This document shows positions 23,300 through 24,737 of a DNA stretch of 24,737 nucleotides, piece after piece. A program made the translations under genes and the position numbers. This stretch comes from an uncultured Cellvibrio sp. (GTDB taxonomy: Bacteria; Pseudomonadota; Gammaproteobacteria; Pseudomonadales; Cellvibrionaceae). The first letter of the stretch is position 1. The number at the start of each line of letters is the position of its first letter. Location: positions 1 to 24,737 of the forward strand of contig CALFXJ010000058.1 of NCBI GenBank assembly GCA_937958105.1. Direction: 5' to 3'. The notes under the pieces are model-generated. The model ran no database searches and was not told where the DNA came from. It saw nothing but the letters and a program-made list of their open reading frames with translations.

Positions 23300-23671
23300 A
23301 TGAATACCATGACAGCGACTGCCGAACTTATCCGCGAATCACAAAGCACCACCTGGACCAGCGTCTGTGAAGCGAGCGATCTGATACCGGATACCGGTGT
23401 CTGCGCACTGGTGAATAAGCAACAGATTGCTATCTTCTATTCCGGCCGCTTGAATGAATACTTTGCCATCGGCAATTACGATCCTGTCGGTGAAGCCAAC
23501 GTACTGTCGCGCGGTATCCTCGGCTCCATCGGTGATCATGTCGTTGTGGCGTCACCCTTGTACAAACAGCATTTCAATCTGCGTACCGGCGAGTGCCTGG
23601 AAAAACCGGAACACGCCGTGCCCACTTATGCCGTGCGTATCTACGACGGCCGCGTGCAGGTGCACGCCTGA
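23300..23671 (+). CDS. nirD: Nitrite reductase [NAD(P)H] small subunit
   Basis: NirD is the small partner of NirB, with a Rieske-like fold. As usual for the family, it lacks the CxH...CxxH cluster ligands; here the region reads NYDPVGEANVLSRGILG, and later VVASPLYKQHFNLRTGECLE and the end YDGRVQVHA. At 123 aa it is longer than E. coli NirD (108) owing to about 15 extra N-terminal residues (MNTMTATAELIRES); ATG 23309 would trim three of these. It is the last gene of the operon and is followed by two terminators. Confidence 0.95.
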   Translation: MNTMTATAELIRESQSTTWTSVCEASDLIPDTGVCALVNKQQIAIFYSGRLNEYFAIGNYDPVGEANVLSRGILGSIGDHVVVASPLYKQHFNLRTGECLEKPEHAVPTYAVRIYDGRVQVHA

Positions 23672-23685
23672 TTCACTCGACCCCT

Positions 23686-23710
23686 GCCGCCCTGACCGGC
23701 GGCTTTTTTT
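23686..23710 (+). terminator. Rho-independent terminator after nirD
   Basis: GCCGCC pairs with GGCGGC around CTGACC and is followed immediately by seven T residues, 15 bases beyond the nirD stop. This is a textbook terminator. Confidence 0.88.
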
Positions 23711-23751
23711 CCCCTCTTCTTCGACACGACTGCTTCATGAAGTCGGCCTCT

Positions 23752-23780
23752 GGGGCAGCTTCGGCTGCCCCGCTTTTTTT
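23752..23780 (+). terminator. Second, stronger terminator with a UUCG tetraloop
   Basis: GGGGCAGC and GCTGCCCC form a perfect eight-pair stem closed by the very stable C(UUCG)G tetraloop, then GC and seven T residues. It points along the plus strand, toward the convergent MCP gene whose stop is at 23783. Confidence 0.85.
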
Positions 23781-23782
23781 GC

Positions 23783-24737
23783 TCAGCGTTTGAAGTAAGC
23801 AATCCGTTTTTTCAGGTCGGTCGCTTTGTTCTTCAGTTCATTACCGCTGCGGTCAACCTGAGCCATGGCAGAAACCGTCAGGTCCGTTACCTCGTTAATC
23901 CGCAGCACGTTCCTGCTGATTTCCTCTGCTACCTGCGATTGCTGCTCGGCAGCCGTCGCAATCTGGATGTTCAGGTTGTTCACATCCGAGACTGTCGACT
24001 TGATGGTGTCCAGTGTGTGATTCATCTCCTGCGCATAAGTGACCGTCGTCTTCGCACCGGCGCGGCTGGTCTCCATGGTTGCCACCACATTCTGCACACC
24101 GGTCTGCAAGCGCTCAATCATCACCCGGATTTCTTCCGTTGATGTGTGCGTTTTGCTTGCCAGGGTTCTGACTTCATCGGCCACAACCGCAAAGCCGCGG
24201 CCCTGTTCACCGGCGCGGGCAGCTTCAATGGCAGCGTTCAGGGCGAGCAGGTTGGTCTGCTCGGCAATGCTGCGAATCACTTCCAGCACCGTGGTAATTT
24301 CACGGCTCTCTGCTTCCAGCTTCAACACCACCGCCGCAGCCCGTTCAATTTCATCGTTCAGATTGAGGATTGCTTTTACGCTGTTCTCCATCAGCAGACC
24401 GCCTTCCATTACGCGCTGATCCGCTGTCTTGGTGGCCTCTGCGGCAAACTGGGTATTCTTCGCCACTTCGCTCACTGTTGCAGTCATCTCATCCATGGCG
24501 GCGGCGACATGCTCGGCCTCCTGTTTCTGAACATTCAGTTCGCGAATCGATTTTTCACTGCTCACCGACAGTTCGTTAGACGTTTTTTCTACATCATCCG
24601 CTGCGTCCTGAATACCTGCAACGATAGTCTTCAACTGATTTGCCATCTGCAGGATCGCTGCCATGACACTGCCTTCGGTGACGCTCGTCGTACCGAGCCG
24701 CAGATTCAACTGGCCACTGGAAATTTCCTGTGCGACC
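23783..24737 (-). CDS. Methyl-accepting chemotaxis protein, C-terminal part (5' end outside window)
   Basis: The frame runs open to the window edge, so only about 317 C-terminal residues are seen. The first visible part (VAQEISSGQLNLRL ... AILQMANQLKTIVAGI) is the second half of a HAMP domain. The rest is a coiled-coil MCP signalling domain with the conserved hairpin tip EQTNLLALNAAIEAARAGEQGRGFAVVADEVRTLA, which contacts CheA and CheW. No CheR/CheB-tethering pentapeptide follows the final KKRIAYFKR. A TTG at 24709 is not the true start. Ligand domain and membrane segments lie beyond the window. The link to nitrite metabolism is position only. Confidence 0.93.
   Translation of the reverse strand, partial: VAQEISSGQLNLRLGTTSVTEGSVMAAILQMANQLKTIVAGIQDAADDVEKTSNELSVSSEKSIRELNVQKQEAEHVAAAMDEMTATVSEVAKNTQFAAEATKTADQRVMEGGLLMENSVKAILNLNDEIERAAAVVLKLEAESREITTVLEVIRSIAEQTNLLALNAAIEAARAGEQGRGFAVVADEVRTLASKTHTSTEEIRVMIERLQTGVQNVVATMETSRAGAKTTVTYAQEMNHTLDTIKSTVSDVNNLNIQIATAAEQQSQVAEEISRNVLRINEVTDLTVSAMAQVDRSGNELKNKATDLKKRIAYFKR

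Overview
This window looks like ordinary chromosome from an aerobic gammaproteobacterium. Evidence is UbiB, a FadI/FadJ-type beta-oxidation pair, MoaA/MoaB/MoeA, assimilatory NirBD, the Tag glycosylase and a polar-flagellate-style MCP. Codon use and a GC content a little above 50% fit a Cellvibrionaceae/Pseudomonadales-type genome, but that placement is an impression and not a test. I see no rRNA, tRNA, CRISPR array, insertion sequence or phage gene.

Layout. 1-2142: ubiB (quinone biosynthesis) flanked by REP-type palindromes, one copy upstream and a tandem array plus an inverted copy downstream. 2253-2645: small DUF1294 membrane protein. 2847-8212: tight three-gene operon of thiolase (FadI-like), bifunctional hydratase/dehydrogenase (FadJ-like) and a long CoA-transferase/acetyl-CoA hydrolase. 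8496-9680: exported HAF-repeat protein with a His/Pro-rich N-terminus. 9899-10330: two-CBS-domain protein. 10387-13147 (minus strand): a TraB/GumN-like exported protein, and an operon of a membrane-embedded AraC-type regulator followed by dtd. 13319-14290 (minus): proline iminopeptidase, divergent from a WYL-type regulator (14540) that overlaps tag (15225-15857). 16040-16255: an unrecognised 71-residue protein. 16333-19275 (minus): moeA, moaB and moaA, with REP copies between moeA and moaB. 19748-23671 (plus): siroheme methyltransferase gene, nirB and nirD. 23783-24737 (minus): C-terminal part of an MCP cut by the window edge.

How genes fit together. The right half is a nitrogen-assimilation block. 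Molybdenum-cofactor genes (needed by nitrate reductase, which is not in the window) are divergent from a nitrite reductase operon that carries its own uroporphyrinogen-III methyltransferase for siroheme. The 472-base region between them holds the best regulatory signal in the window: a 16-base match to the sigma-54 -24/-12 promoter with correct spacing (19631-19646), two NtrC-like dyads upstream (19408-19424 and 19505-19521), and a leader with four alternately complementary GCAG/CTGC segments around a T-rich run, which resembles an attenuator. These were read by eye and no folding or search was run.

I do not find a convincing wholly new multi-gene system. The points most worth checking are the nir control region, the 72-73-base REP tandem array, the departures from motif in UbiB and the TraB/GumN-like protein, the His/Pro-HAF protein, and the coupling of a membrane AraC regulator to dtd.
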